Part shown: positions 52,800-63,429 of the stretch, one piece after another | Numbering within the stretch: the stretch's first letter is position 1 | Layout of the letters: each line of letters begins with the position of its first letter | From: Ectobius pallidus | Lineage: Eukaryota; Arthropoda; Insecta; Blattodea; Ectobiidae | Length of the DNA: 64,000 nucleotides | NCBI GenBank assembly: GCA_964059195.1 | Contig: CAXKWD010000007.1 | Coordinates: 154,055,269-154,119,268 of the forward strand | Direction of reading: 5' to 3' | The notes under the pieces: generated by a model | What the model was told of the DNA's origin: nothing | The model's database searches: none | Seen by the model: the letters and a program-made list of their open reading frames with translations, nothing else | Position numbers and translations under genes: made by a program

Positions 52800-53271
52800 T
52801 TATGCAGTTCCAAAACTACCTGTGAACACTGATAATAAGTATTGTTTCTCAACTGTTTGTTGACAGATGAATATGATGTGAATTTGATTTGAAAAATTCA
52901 GTGTAATTTTCAGAAATTATATAATTTATCAAAGGAACGAGTGGTTTGTTTGGATTTTAACTGTCCGCGATATTTTTAGTTATAGCTTCGACCGCCATTA
53001 TTAATTGACTCCAGGATTTTCTTGAAATTTACACTGGCAGTTTGTGTTTGTGGTTCAGAGCTATGAAAATCGTAAGTAATAATAAAATTAGAATATTTGT
53101 TCATTGTGTTCATTTCACTTAGGTCTTATGTAGTAAAGAAACGGTTTTCCTAATTTTGTACTCTTCGTGAAAGTTTAGACTGCGAGAGACGAACATCGCC
53201 GAGTATACCCGATGTCTCACGAAGTGAGGGAGTAAGCATGCTATTTAGGGCCGTTGAATTGTATGAGTAGA
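52800..53271 (-). mobile_element. Helitron family 3, 3'-truncated copy
   Basis: The 5' end on the minus strand is TCTACTCATACAATTCAACG at 53271. The body matches 31410-31680 and 33640-33900. It has neither the 1.2-kb insertion nor the 52-bp micro-element, so it serves as an empty-site reference for both. The 3' hairpin is missing. Confidence 0.85.
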
Positions 53272-53612
53272 TTTAATTTGGGTTGTGTATCTTTTGGGAA
53301 TAAGATGCGATGTGGTAATGACATTCTCTTTATTTTGACAACAGATTTACATGAAGAGAATCTCACTAAGAGGCAAAAATTTTACTTGGGTAGAGGATTT
53401 TTTCCCCAATATGATAAACAGAGATTCGAGACCAATCCATTGGGTTTCGTTTAGAGCAGCCGTTCCCAACTGGTGGGTTGCGACCCACTAGTGGGTCCAG
53501 GAAGGGTTACAGGTGGGTCGCGACTCGATCCTAAAACTATCAGAAACCATCGAAATAAACCATCAGAAAAGATAAGAAAAATAGAAACAAATCAAATTTA
53601 ACAAAATTTTGG

Positions 53613-53840
53613 ATGAAAACGAGGACAGAATATCCAACAATATCCGTAACTGCATTGAGGTTTCTTATGGTAATCACCACTACGTATTTATGTGAACGTA
53701 CTTTTTCAACTTTGGTTTACCTAAAAAACAAATATAGAAATCAACTCAATGTTGAAAGTAACTTAAGATTAAAAACATCTTCATTCAATCCTGACATTGA
53801 CGTGTTAGTTCAATCGAAACAGTCCCAAAAATCTCATTAA
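53613..53840 (+). pseudogene. hAT transposase, C-terminal dimerisation region
   Basis: The frame reads EYPTISVTALRFLMVITTTY, LCERTFSTLVYLKNKYRNQL and NVESNLRLKTSSFNPDI before the stop. The blocks (Y/F)P.(L/I)S..AL..L....TTYLCE..FS.L..IK.KYRN.L..E..LR are those of the hAT dimerisation domain in ZBED/SCAND3-type transposases. About 75 residues survive of the usual ~600; zinc finger and catalytic parts were lost by internal deletion. Confidence 0.85.
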
Positions 53841-54114
53841 TATAGTATTCATACTTAAAAAAAGCAATTTTGCCTGAAAAATTACAATGGTCTTTGTGTA
53901 CTTTTATAATTGTAGTTTTTATCATCACCTAGCAACACTTGTTAGTGAGTATGAAACCACTTGTTGCATATATTGCAAACATATATCTATTGTTAAATAA
54001 ATAATTGTTTTGTTACAAAGTGCTTATATTTTGTCAACCATCTTCAAATCAGATCACAAATTGTTATCAGTAATCAATTTGTGTCTTCAAAAAAAGCATA
54101 CATAAGCTTATATA

Positions 54115-54662
54115 CAGAGTGTTAATGAATAACACCAAAATATTTTACCTGTATATAGAGGGGACATAGACAAGCAACTTTTATTAGGATATTTATGCTC
54201 TATGGATTCAATTTTTCCTGTTACAGTAGGCTATAAAATCTCCCAGGGCATGGCGCCACTGACTTCTAACATTAGAAAAAAATGCAAAACAAAGGAACTT
54301 CGCTGTTAACACTGTAGTCAGTGGTTATGAATAAAAAAAAGACTAATACAGTGGCGACCAGTCATGTGATTACTCTGTAAATTTTGCAGATTATGGAAAC
54401 ACTAAATTATGATATAGCTATTGACGAATGATTAAGAGTCAGGTTTTTTATCGATCACTAGGAAGGCATGAAGTCAATTTAATGAACATTTTAACCCTAT
54501 TTCGCGTAATTATTGATTTATGAGCACCGAATTATAATGACTTTAATGCCCTGTAGCATGCACATTTTACGCCATAGAGCAAAAATCTGTTAATGAAAGT
54601 TGCTTGTCTAAGTTCCCGCTATATACAGGTAAAATATTTCGGTGTTATTTATTAACACCCTG
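54115..54662. mobile_element. Long-TIR element T copy 2
   Basis: CAGAGTGTTAATGAATAACA to GTGTTATTTATTAACACCCTG with inverted similarity of roughly 90 bp; TATA on both sides (54111-54114, 54663-54666). It is the uninterrupted relative of 16262-18101. Non-coding. Confidence 0.88.
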
Positions 54663-54799
54663 TATATACATAAGGAAGGTATACGATACAAATAAGGTTT
54701 CTTACTCCACCATGGACCGATGAACCGTGGAGGTATTCCGATAAGGAAAGGTGGGTCGCCAGCTGAAAAATGTTGGGAACCATTGGTTTAGAGGATACG

Positions 54800-55180
54800 G
54801 AATCAACATAATGTTTGGTCATGTTATTATTCGGGGTTTCGGCAAGCTCTAACACTACACAATATGTTTCCCTGATGTATTAACGGTTAGGAGGCTGCAG
54901 GAAGCGGAAGCTGCACTGCAAGCACCATTTCCTCTTGATTAACCACAACAACAATAATTACACTGAGCCGCAATGATTTATTACGGTTGTAAAAAGGACA
55001 TCCAACGCCAACTAATAACCAGAACTCGCATTTATCTCCCACCTGAGTTGCGACGCCAGCGACACTCCACGGCAATATTAATATGCCGATCCATCTCCTC
55101 CAGTGTTCACTTGTTTATGAATTATGTCACATCAGATTTGTTATAGCACGGCCATCTGTTGTCGTATAAAAGGTATAGAT
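54800..55180. other. Gap, no recognised feature
   Basis: A slightly G+C-richer stretch (54885-55100) with short frames and no recognised similarity. Confidence 0.4.
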
Positions 55181-55186
55181 CAAGAT

Positions 55187-55815
55187 CACTGCCTTCTAAA
55201 CTGTATTACTAGTGTATACACTGCCTGTCCTATACGGCTAATTTTGCGTACTCGGCGACATTACAGATGGCAGCACCTTTCACACCCAGATTGCTTCTTG
55301 TTTTTTGCTACGACATTGTTGATTATGTAGTGCTGTCACCGCCGTCTCGTAATATAGTCTAGAAGATGTTCTCAAAGCATAAACTGAATGTTTAAACTTG
55401 TATTATTCTAGGTACCGGTACTTAATTGCTATGAATAAAATTTTGTAAAATAATAATTATATAATTTACTATCAATGCGTGTAATTAATTTATATTTATT
55501 TTAATTATTGCTCCAAAATTCCATTTCAAGGCAAGTGTCATATATTGGAATAATATTATGTTCTAAACAAATAACACAAGTATCTGTGTCTGTTTAATGC
55601 TTATTTTGACGCAGCAAACGCATAGAGCAATGTACGGTAATGTATAGGGCACTGCCTTCTATACTCTATTACTCGTGTATTCTCGAGACGGCGGTTGTAT
55701 AGGTGGCGGTGATTGGTGCAATCTGAGTGTGAACTGTGTCGCCTCTACTGGAGAAATTAGGCAATTGAGCAATTCTCTAAACTCCATGTTAAAATAAAGC
55801 ATAGAACAGGCAGTA
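55187..55815. mobile_element. CACTG-ended non-autonomous element, 630-bp copy
   Basis: Starts CACTGCCTTCTAAACTGTAT and ends near AGAACAGGCAGT. Reading inverted, it matches 9365-9904 (GCAGCACCTTTCACACCCAG, CTACGACATTGTTGATTATG, GCCTCTACTGGAGAAATTAG), with extra sequence in the middle. No direct target duplication: the flanks TCAAGAT and ATCTTGA are complementary instead. Confidence 0.82.
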
Positions 55816-56114
55816 TCTTGAACAAGTGCTTGATATGTTTATTGATTTCTCATAACTAGTTGTTAAGATTTAATTCACAAAAAGGAACATCTTAAATTTT
55901 TCAAACGATTGTAGAAATTAAAATATTTAAGATAAAAAATTACACATACCACAAATAATATTAAGCCCGAAGTTAAATGTCGACTAAAAAAAGGAAATGC
56001 TTATTTTTATGCAATTCAGAAACTTCTCGTCTTTTATCCAGAAACCTAAGAATATATATCCAGAAACCTAAGAATATAAGTTAAGTTTATAACACAATTA
56101 TCCTGTCGGTTGTG

Positions 56115-56570
56115 TTATATGGTTGCGAGACATGGTCGCTTACTCCTCGGAAAGAACATAGGCCTAATCTGAGAGTGTTCGAAAACAGGTGCTTAGGAAA
56201 ATATTCGGGCCTTAGCGAGATTAAAATGGGGACTGAAGAAAACTGCATAATGACGAGCTTCATAACCTGTATTCTTCACCGGATATAGTAAGGGCAATTA
56301 AACCACAGAGGATGAAATGAGCTGGGCATGTTGCGTGCATGGGGAGGAAAGTCATAACTAAAAAATCTTGACTGGAAGATCCGAAGGGAGAAGACCACTT
56401 GGAAGACCTAAACATTGGTGCGAGGACAATATTAGAATAGATTTATGGGAAATAGGATTTGCGAGGGTTGGTTAGATGGAGTTAGCACAGAATAGGATTA
56501 AATGGCGGGCTCAGGTAAGCGCGGAAATGAACCACCTGGTTCCATTAAATAGATAATATTCCTTGCTTAG
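56115..56570 (+). pseudogene. LINE L1 (HVARMGEER type) reverse transcriptase tail
   Basis: GTTATATGGTTGCGAGACATGG-like start (YGCETW motif), GAGAGTGTTCGAAAACAGG, GATGAAATGAGCTGGGCATG and GCGGGCTCAGGTAAGCGCGG. Frame broken several times. Carries a TAGGCCTA insertion at 56159-56166 compared with all other L1 tails here. Confidence 0.85.
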
Positions 56571-56794
56571 AAACTATCTATTGCCATTCAGTAAGTAAGT
56601 AAATAATATATAATATTATGACTTATAATAATATTAACCAATATTATTAGCAAGTTCCATGAAACAGGGTCCAGAAAACAGGCGAAGTTGGCATAACCAG
56701 AAAAAAAATGTTGATAATGGCTTCGCCTACCTCCTTAGCTCACAACTTGCTCTGAAAAACGTAGACTTCAGAAAATTTTAACCTGTATAATTAT

Positions 56795-57606
56795 TAGGGC
56801 CCTGATTTATTGGTGAAATAAAATGGCTGATTTCGGTGTTAACTTCCTTCTATTTCGGTGGGTATTTCGTGAAATAAATTACTTATACTACATTGGGAAC
56901 ATTGCGCAATGATAAACTTTGCTTCTTTATTTACATGAACTAATACCCCCCATTTCTATATTCTTCTGCCCTTGTATGAACTGAAGTAACTTTCGATTAG
57001 GCATGATTAGAGTTAATGTTCAAATATAATGACGAGAAATATTATCGTAATTTCTACTAAACACCATCAGATAGCCATTTGCAAATAAAAGTGCCAACCA
57101 CTGAGGATAAAAGACGAAATCTGTTGAATACAAGTAACAAACATTCTACACTCTTCTGCTGTAATCGATCATAGGCATCGCTAACTTGACAAAGAGATAG
57201 CAGGAAAGGAGTGTACTCAACAGTACAAACCAGGTCACAGACAATCTTTGCGTAAATTCTGCAATCTTTGTAATCGATCACAAATATCGATTTATCGGTA
57301 AATCTTCGACAGCCACAGGAACAGCAGAAAAAAAGTCATGCTGCTAAGAAATAAAAAATACAGTACACCAAAACACAATATTGTGATTTTAAGGCACATT
57401 TTCGTGCTCATTTTTAACTTTACGGACAGAAGGGGCATATTTCGCGCTTATAGACACACTTCGCGGAATCGAGTAAATTTCGCGATATTTCATGTATTCA
57501 ATTTGGTTCATATTGGTATTTTAAGCATATAAAAGCTAAATATAGCTAAAGGTGGTTGTTTTATAAAATTTCGCGCTTATCGTTGTTACCAAAAATACGG
57601 CCCCTA
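56795..57606. mobile_element. Non-autonomous hAT element (TAGGGCCCTGATTT ends)
   Basis: Ends TAGGGCCCTGATTTATTGG and complement TAGGGGCCGTATTTTTGG; perfect 8-bp duplication ATAATTAT (56787-56794, 57607-57614). The right side repeats TTTCGCG motifs (57441-57575). Open frames inside are unrecognised. Confidence 0.9.
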
Positions 57607-57614
57607 ATAATTAT

Positions 57615-58094
57615 TAATTTAATAGTATGTTCTAAAACTTATTTGGACTGTCTGTACGTAACATTAAAAGTTCTTGGGATTCTTCTTCTTGTTTTATTTT
57701 AATATCCGGCAACTTTATAAACGTAAAGACATTTTCCCCTTCACTGCCATAAGAATTTCATCTCCGGTCCTCTTAGAGCTATTAAAAACCTCGTTTCCAC
57801 TAATACACTGCAGTCCGCAGATGTTCCGCAACAAATCGATATGGAGTTACAGTAGGCCTAGTATTTTCAAGGAATTACGAAATCCACGTCATATCAAGAT
57901 TCAGTGTAGAAAGAAAACATCTAACAGGTAACCGAATCAAAATTAAATTGAGAATAATAATAATTGGTTCTGTATGTGGAATTTTAATCAATCAGAAATA
58001 TCTCTCTTCAATTTTTTATAGTTTTCCCATGAAGGATTAGAGCTGGCACGAGTGTCTATTGAGATTATAATAGATAGCCTATGTAGCCTAATAT
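57615..58094. other. Gap, no recognised feature
   Basis: An 85-codon frame at 57674-57931 lacks recognisable similarity. No terminal repeats. Confidence 0.4.
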
Positions 58095-58095
58095 A

Positions 58096-58290
58096 CTAGC
58101 AGGTGCCCGCGGCTTCGCCCACGATAATTAATTAAAAAATTAAAAATTAAGAGCATAATCATTATATTTATCACTATATTTACTTCATTCATATTTATCA
58201 ACACCTAAACGCGAATCACGTGGAGTACATCCCACGATTAGGAAGCGTAGCCTAGGAAAAACGACCTCAGATTCGAGTTCCCTGGCCTTA
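58096..58290 (-). mobile_element. Helitron family 2, 3' part
   Basis: A, then CTAGCAGGTGCCCGCGGCTT CGCCCACGATAA on the plus strand, i.e. the complement of the terminus; the body runs to CAGATTCGAGTTCCCTGGCC and then breaks into an A-rich run. Confidence 0.85.
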
Positions 58291-58920
58291 AAAAAAAAAT
58301 AATAAAATAAATAAATAAATAAAATATAGGCCTACTTGGTGTATGTGTAAGTATTTTTATTTTTCTTATTCCTTTTCAAAATGGAAACCAGATATTAGAA
58401 TATTTTGGGCGTGAGGTTCACATAAGTAAGTAAGAACAACACTTGATAATAATAATAATAAAGTGATAATAATCACTTGAAACCGGATTTATGAGCAAAA
58501 TAACATAGTAAAATAAGTCAGCAAATAAGTACGAAAATGTAATAAAGAAGCACCATAATTAGCAAAAGAATTACATAAAAATGAAGTAAGTTATTAGCTT
58601 CCTAGAAATCATAAATTATATTACGGCTGTCGATGAAGAATAAATTCTAAAACGAAAATGAAAATCCCTAAATGAAATAAATCCCTAATGAAATAGTGCT
58701 ACAAGTTTCACAGGAAAAACAGTACGAAAAAGCCACAATGTATAAAATTCGAAGTCCAAATTATTTTTAGGCAATTATTTCACTCAGAACTTGCTGGAGA
58801 CAATATGAACCTTCGAAACCATTAAATACGCGAGACTCAATTTCTCACGCAAACTATAAATCCGTGCCGGACCGCACAGAAAACAGTTAACACAGTGATT
58901 AGCTAACTATGTACCTAATT
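58291..58920. other. Gap, no recognised feature
   Basis: A-rich; AATA microsatellite-like runs near 58300-58325 and 58450. Confidence 0.4.
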
Positions 58921-58924
58921 TTAC

Positions 58925-59413
58925 AAATTTTTTGCACGACGTAACTAATTAGTGGTACTTACGAATAATATTGCCGTGGATGGTAACTTGACATTCCCGC
59001 ACGCAGTCTGGTTGCTATGAAAACAAAAGAAATCTCAGTGCTGTAAAAATTAGAAAAAGCACACGTGCCATTATAATACAAGCCTTTATCGAAAGCCGGA
59101 ACCAAGGCCCCCCTGCTGTGGCGGCTTTAACAGGACAAATGTTCAGTCCCCATAACAACCAACACATGCGAAACACTTTCTAAAATGTAACATCTATTTC
59201 CAACAATGTATATACATAATATTTTCAGGTAATATCTCAATTAATATAATTAAATTTATATAAATAATCATCATGCAAAAAATAGCATGCAATACTCGTG
59301 CCGTAAGCGCATAACGTATCTCGGAAATTGAAAAAACTCGGCGCAAGCGCCTCGTTTTTTCAAACTCTTTCCTCGATCTGTATGAATCGCTTACGGCACT
59401 TGTATCGCAATGT
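58925..59413 (+). repeat. Dispersed repeat R, copy 3 (longest)
   Basis: Begins near TTGCACGACGTAACTAATTA and ends at CACTTGTATCGCAATG. Shares GGACAAATGTTC..CAACACATGCG and ATAGCATGCAATACTCGTGC with 21512-21945. The right part has GTGCCGTAAGCG and its complement about 110 bp apart. Confidence 0.75.
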
Positions 59414-59664
59414 ACTATTTATGTTTGCAAACCCCTTAGGAGTTGAATTTTGGAAAATGATGAAATACGTGTTTTATTATTTGCGTTGTATGTTTAAAGA
59501 AAAATCTACCGAAAAAAATTTGTTTTTTTTTTTCAGTTACAAACTTTTCTGTCCCTTTTCACCCCGTTAAGGTTGATTATCAAAGAAATAAGAAATAAGT
59601 ATTCTATTATTTAGGTTTGGGAGTACATTGACCAAGTTTTAAGTCAATGGAACCATTAAATGAA

Positions 59665-59913
59665 TCGGCACATGCTAAAAGGGCCTCAGTCCAAGCAACC
59701 CAGTTTGGAGAAAAACAAAAAAAAACTTTCTAAGCAACCCTAATTTTTTTTTAAACTAATTAACTTTACTGGAAGGTATTACTTAACTCAACGTTACCCT
59801 TTTTTACTATATTAACATTTTTACATGAGAACCTTTTAGCGTATAAAATGCCATTTTCCTGCATAACTCAGTTTGCCATTTTTTGTGACTGAGACCCTTT
59901 TAGCATGTGCCGA
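59665..59913. mobile_element. 249-bp MITE (TCGGCACATGCTAAAAGGG ends)
   Basis: Near-perfect inverted ends of about 27 bp: TCGGCACATGCTAAAAGGG(C)CTCAGTC. Flanks TTAAATGAA and TTAAAGTAA may be a diverged duplication. Interior A+T-rich. Superfamily unknown. Confidence 0.78.
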
Positions 59914-60099
59914 TTAAAGTAATATTTCCGCCATAAAAATTGTATTCTCTTATGTCTTTGGAATTAAATTAAACCTATTTAAACCCATTTAAAATAAAAC
60001 TACTGACCAAATTCCGTACTTATAGCTTATGCGGTTTCGATTCGGCCTGGATGAATCAATCAGTAAGTAGGTATATGGCTATTTAACGACGGAGATGTA

Positions 60100-60345
60100 C
60101 TGCAAACCAGAAATTTTACCGGTTTGTACGGGAACCAAGTATGTACAAAAAATCGAGCCTATGTCCGTCGCCGGTGTGCCGGAATTTTATCCCGCAGGAG
60201 TTCTTTTACATGCCTGTAAATTTACAGACATAAGCCTGTCACATTTATGCACATATAAATGCCATCGAGCTGGGCTGGGATCGAACGCTGGGCATAGAAA
60301 TCCAGCGCTATACCGACTGAGCCACCCAGACCGAGAAATCAGTCA
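60100..60345 (-). mobile_element. tRNA-derived SINE F
   Basis: Minus strand: GGGTGGCTCAGTCGGTATAG (A-box), GCGTTCGATCCCAGC (B-box), then GTAAATTTACAGGCATGTAA and AACTCCTGCGGGATAAAATT CCGGCACACCGGCGAC. The tRNA-like part is quite well kept, but the 3' body and lack of an acceptor match make it a SINE. Confidence 0.87.
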
Positions 60346-60370
60346 GTGAACCAGTCAGTCTTATTTTAAA

Positions 60371-61006
60371 CTAGCATGTGCCCGCGGCTTAGCCCGCGAT
60401 AATTATTTCAAAAATTAAAAATTAAGAGGATAACAGTTAAATCATTATAAGTTATTTATTAAAACCTAAATCACGTGGACTACATACCACGATTAGATAG
60501 CGTCGCCTGATAAAAGCGACAACAGATTCGAGTTTCTTGGCCCAGAAGACCCCTGTATAGTTAGTTTCGTCCAAATCGAACAATGTTTGACCATATTTAG
60601 GCCTATATTGACTATCCCTCTTCCGTGTAGGTTGAAAATTTCATATGTCTTGCGTGCCTTGACATTATAAACAAATGAATCGTCCACCGTGGACTTACAC
60701 CATTCAAGCGATCGCAATGCTTTTTATTTCCAAGGCATGACAAAAATAGCCAAAGCCAACTGTAATTGATTTGACATTGAAACGTATAACTGAAAACTGA
60801 TGCTTCGAAAACGCAAAAAAATGCACGTTTTTTGCCCGTTTTTCATTCATAACGAACGTAAGCGAAAATTAAAATTCCGGCTTCGAGGTGCGTTTTCCGA
60901 TCCTTCAGTCCACCTATGTTTAAAATTACAGATCTCTGCGTTCAGTAGATTTCGCTGGGAATCGCGGACAGACAGACAGACAGACACTTCCTTTTATTAA
61001 TATACA
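60371..61006 (-). mobile_element. Helitron family 2, complete copy
   Basis: A (60370), then CTAGCATGTGCCCGCGGCTT on the plus strand is the complemented terminus; the 5' end is the complement of CCTTTTATTAATATA near 61005, preceded by a GACA microsatellite (60966-60986). Short frames inside are not genes. Confidence 0.88.
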
Positions 61007-61027
61007 GGTAGAAGATAGATTTAAGGC

Positions 61028-61092
61028 AACCTATGTCGCAGCGGTCGGGTGGTAGGCCTAGTTGCTTCAGGGATGTAGTGCCACAGTTTAGT
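61028..61092 (+). mobile_element. SINE B 3' fragment
   Basis: GTCGGGTGGTAGGCCTAGTT and GGGATGTAGTGCCACAGTTTAG match the tails at 20005-20070 and 36310-36370. Confidence 0.75.
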
Positions 61093-61440
61093 TTAAGGCA
61101 ATCTGTTGTATCCTATAGGACAGTTAAAATTTTAACGATCAGGTCCTTATAACATCTCAGTGGAGGAAAAAAATGCGTAGTGCTATGACAGTTGAAGCCT
61201 AGGGAAAACAGAAGACATAATCCATGGCCTACCAGATTAGATTGTGCCCCAGCGCAAGAATGGAAACTTGACAATAGTGGAACAGGAAATTAAGCGAAGA
61301 TGCTGAATGCAGAGACGTGCATGACGGGAAATCACGTTTTCTTTGTCTTGACCACGTCATCAGTGACGTAACTACACAAGTTATGAGGTATTTTCACCCA
61401 ATTCACACTATTACAAATTCGAGTACAGCATAAATAATAA
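61093..61440. other. Gap, no recognised feature
   Basis: No repeat or coding signal seen. Confidence 0.4.
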
Positions 61441-61441
61441 T

Positions 61442-62068
61442 TAGACCTGGGATTTTAGGCTCTAAAAAAATTAGTTTTAGGCACCTAAAATAGGATTTTA
61501 AAACAAGTAAATAGGCTTTTATAAGAGGAAATAGGCACTTAAAATATACTTTAAAAATGTGTAAATAGATAGAAAATAGACTAAAATATTACAGTATACA
61601 CTTAAACTTTAAAATGGTCTTTTTCACTGCAGGAAACGTGGTATGCCTATTCTTAACAGAATTAACTGCAAAATTAGGCATCAAGAACTAAACAGATGTT
61701 CTTTCCCTGGTGACTTGACACAGTAGTCCTTCCCCCTTAATCCTCCCCCTCGCCCGTCAGGCAGCATTCCTTTATCGACAATTGTTTAGAATAATCAAGT
61801 TTACCCTCTGCAGTTCTGCTTTTCATCGAGGGATGTCCATTATAAGATTGCAAAGATTACAGAAGTTGAATTTTATTTTAAATGAACAAAATAGGAATTT
61901 TAGGCACTAAAATAGTAAAATAGGCTCTAAAGGTTCAAATAGGCATTTTAGGGCACTATAAAACTCTATAAATGTAAGTGATTTATCATGAAACGTCCAC
62001 ATATTTAAAACTTTTCATTTTATTTCATAAGGAACAAAACAGGCATTTGGCTTAAAATCCCAGGTCTA
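61442..62068. mobile_element. hAT element (TAGACCTGGGATTTTAGG family), copy 2
   Basis: Ends TAGACCTGGGATTTTAGGCT and complement of CTTAAAATCCCAGGTCTA; 8-bp duplication with one change (ATAATAAT 61434-61441, GTAATAAT 62069-62076). Closely related to 28186-28949 but without the TA array. Confidence 0.87.
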
Positions 62069-62159
62069 GTAATAATTGAACCATTATTCCATCTAGCGGG
62101 AATCCGTGTAACGATTCTGGACAGAAAATTCATGTTTTGACATTTCATCCTAAAAGGGC

Positions 62160-62455
62160 AGAATATGAAAAAAAAAAAAAAAAAAACCGCATATTAGGCT
62201 AACACTATAGGTCAGTGTACTCACATATGAATGGAGAAGATGATTTCTTCACATGATGATTCTTCCCATGGATCCTGAAACAAAAGAAATAGTATATTTT
62301 TATTTATTTATTTAAACAAATACAGATACATATTTATACGAGTAAAGTAAAGCAGAACAAATACAAATTTCAAAATAACTGCTATTTAAACAAAAATGAA
62401 AATAGATAGGTTAAAGTTACATAATTAATCATTATTCTAGCACAAGAAATATTAA
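62160..62455. other. Gap with A-run
   Basis: An A18 run near 62168-62186 and TTTA units near 62297-62315, possibly the tail of the LINE that lies next to it on the minus strand. Confidence 0.4.
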
Positions 62456-62459
62456 CATT

Positions 62460-62755
62460 TAGTAATACACCCGAATGAGCAAGACTGCTCGTGCTCGGGT
62501 GCAGTTTCAAAAATATCAAAGTGAAGAAAGAGGAGAGACAAAGAAATAGAGTGTATAATGTGATTAACTAAAAAAGAAAGTAAAAAATATTAAACATAAA
62601 TACATAAAAGGAATGAAATGAAAATTCCTTAAACAGCTAAAGAATTACAAAAAATTCTTTACATATCTATTAAATTTAACAGTGGAGTATACTGAGAGAT
62701 CAGGATATTTTTTGATAATTGAGTTATAGAAGCGGGGACCAAAATATATAGTATA
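62460..62755 (-). pseudogene. LINE reverse transcriptase tail with 3' hairpin
   Basis: Minus-strand frame ending at a stop (62645-62647): YFGPRFYNSIIKKYPDLSVY, STVKFNRYVKNFL. The (Y/F)GP.(F/L)(Y/W)NS pattern then a FK..VK.FLL-type end is that of LINE reverse transcriptases. About 145 bp further 3' is a clear hairpin (62468-62501). It belongs to a third LINE type in this window. Confidence 0.65.
62468..62501 (-). other. Hairpin in LINE 3' region
   Basis: Outer stem CACCCGA/TCGGGTG, inner stem GAGCA/TGCTC, loop AGAC. Downstream of the reverse transcriptase stop, where LINE RNAs often fold for recognition by their enzyme. Confidence 0.6.
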
Positions 62756-62793
62756 TAGATATATTATATAGATATACTATAGTATAAACTATA

Positions 62794-63024
62794 CAGCGTT
62801 TCTCAACCTTTTTGAACCCGAGGACCTCTAAAATGTCTAAAAAAAATTACGGACACCTAATTTTACATCCCATTTTTAAAAGAAGGTCTATATTCTTAAT
62901 ATTATATGTCATTATAACGAAATATATGAAAAAATTTTACTTCTTTACTTTCCACTTGCTTTATGATATTTTTTTAAGTATGTCTGCGGACCATCTGCAC
63001 CATCTTCCATAGGTTGAGAAACGC
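62794..63024 (-). mobile_element. hAT MITE (CAGCGTTTCTCAACC family), copy 2
   Basis: CAGCGTTTCTCAACCTTTTT to AGGTTGAGAAACGCTG; interior is inverted relative to 51285-51510 (AAAATGGGATGTAAAATT on the minus strand). Target duplication not visible. Confidence 0.87.
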
Positions 63025-63029
63025 TGGTA

Positions 63030-63425
63030 TATAGTACATACATATAAGTTAGTAGTTTACATGCAAGATTCGCATCGGTATGAATCCGTTCCCTGAATAG
63101 AGATTGCCATTTAAGGTGGACCACGGTTTGGGTCCGTTTTTAAAGTCATCAATTGATTCCATCAATGCCATCGGACTTTCATCAGGGTGTTTGTAAAGTC
63201 AGCGGACAATCTACCGGGAAAACATCAGGCTGTTCGTAAAGTCGCTAAAAGCGATCGATTGCAATCAGACTCGTCGAATTTTGTGTACGATGCTTCTTAG
63301 ATGATAAACATGGCGGAGCAGAGAAGCAGACGACAATTGCTACTAGCATAAATAAATTGAGTTTATTTTCGTGCGAAAGTAACGAACTGCTCTTCATCAG
63401 AGTGTGAGCCCTCCAAAAATACAGT
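63030..63425. other. Gap, no recognised feature
   Basis: Imperfect repeats of CATCAGG(C/G)TGTT(C/T)GTAAAGTC near 63180-63245. No coding signal recognised. Confidence 0.4.
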
Positions 63426-63429
63426 TGAA

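Larger units (their letters stand above)
53457..54785 (+). mobile_element. hAT element with transposase remnant, split by element T
   Basis: Ends CAGCCGTTCCCAACTGGTGG and complement CAATGGTTCCCAACATTTTT; perfect 8-bp duplication GTTTAGAG (53449-53456, 54786-54793). GTGGGTCGC motifs mark both subterminal regions. It encodes the last part of a hAT transposase (53613-53840) and is interrupted by a 548-bp long-TIR element at 54115-54662. Confidence 0.93.

Noticed and set aside
57674..57931. 85-codon frame with a hydrophobic start
   Set aside because: No recognisable family and no supporting signals; composition typical of A+T-rich chance frames.
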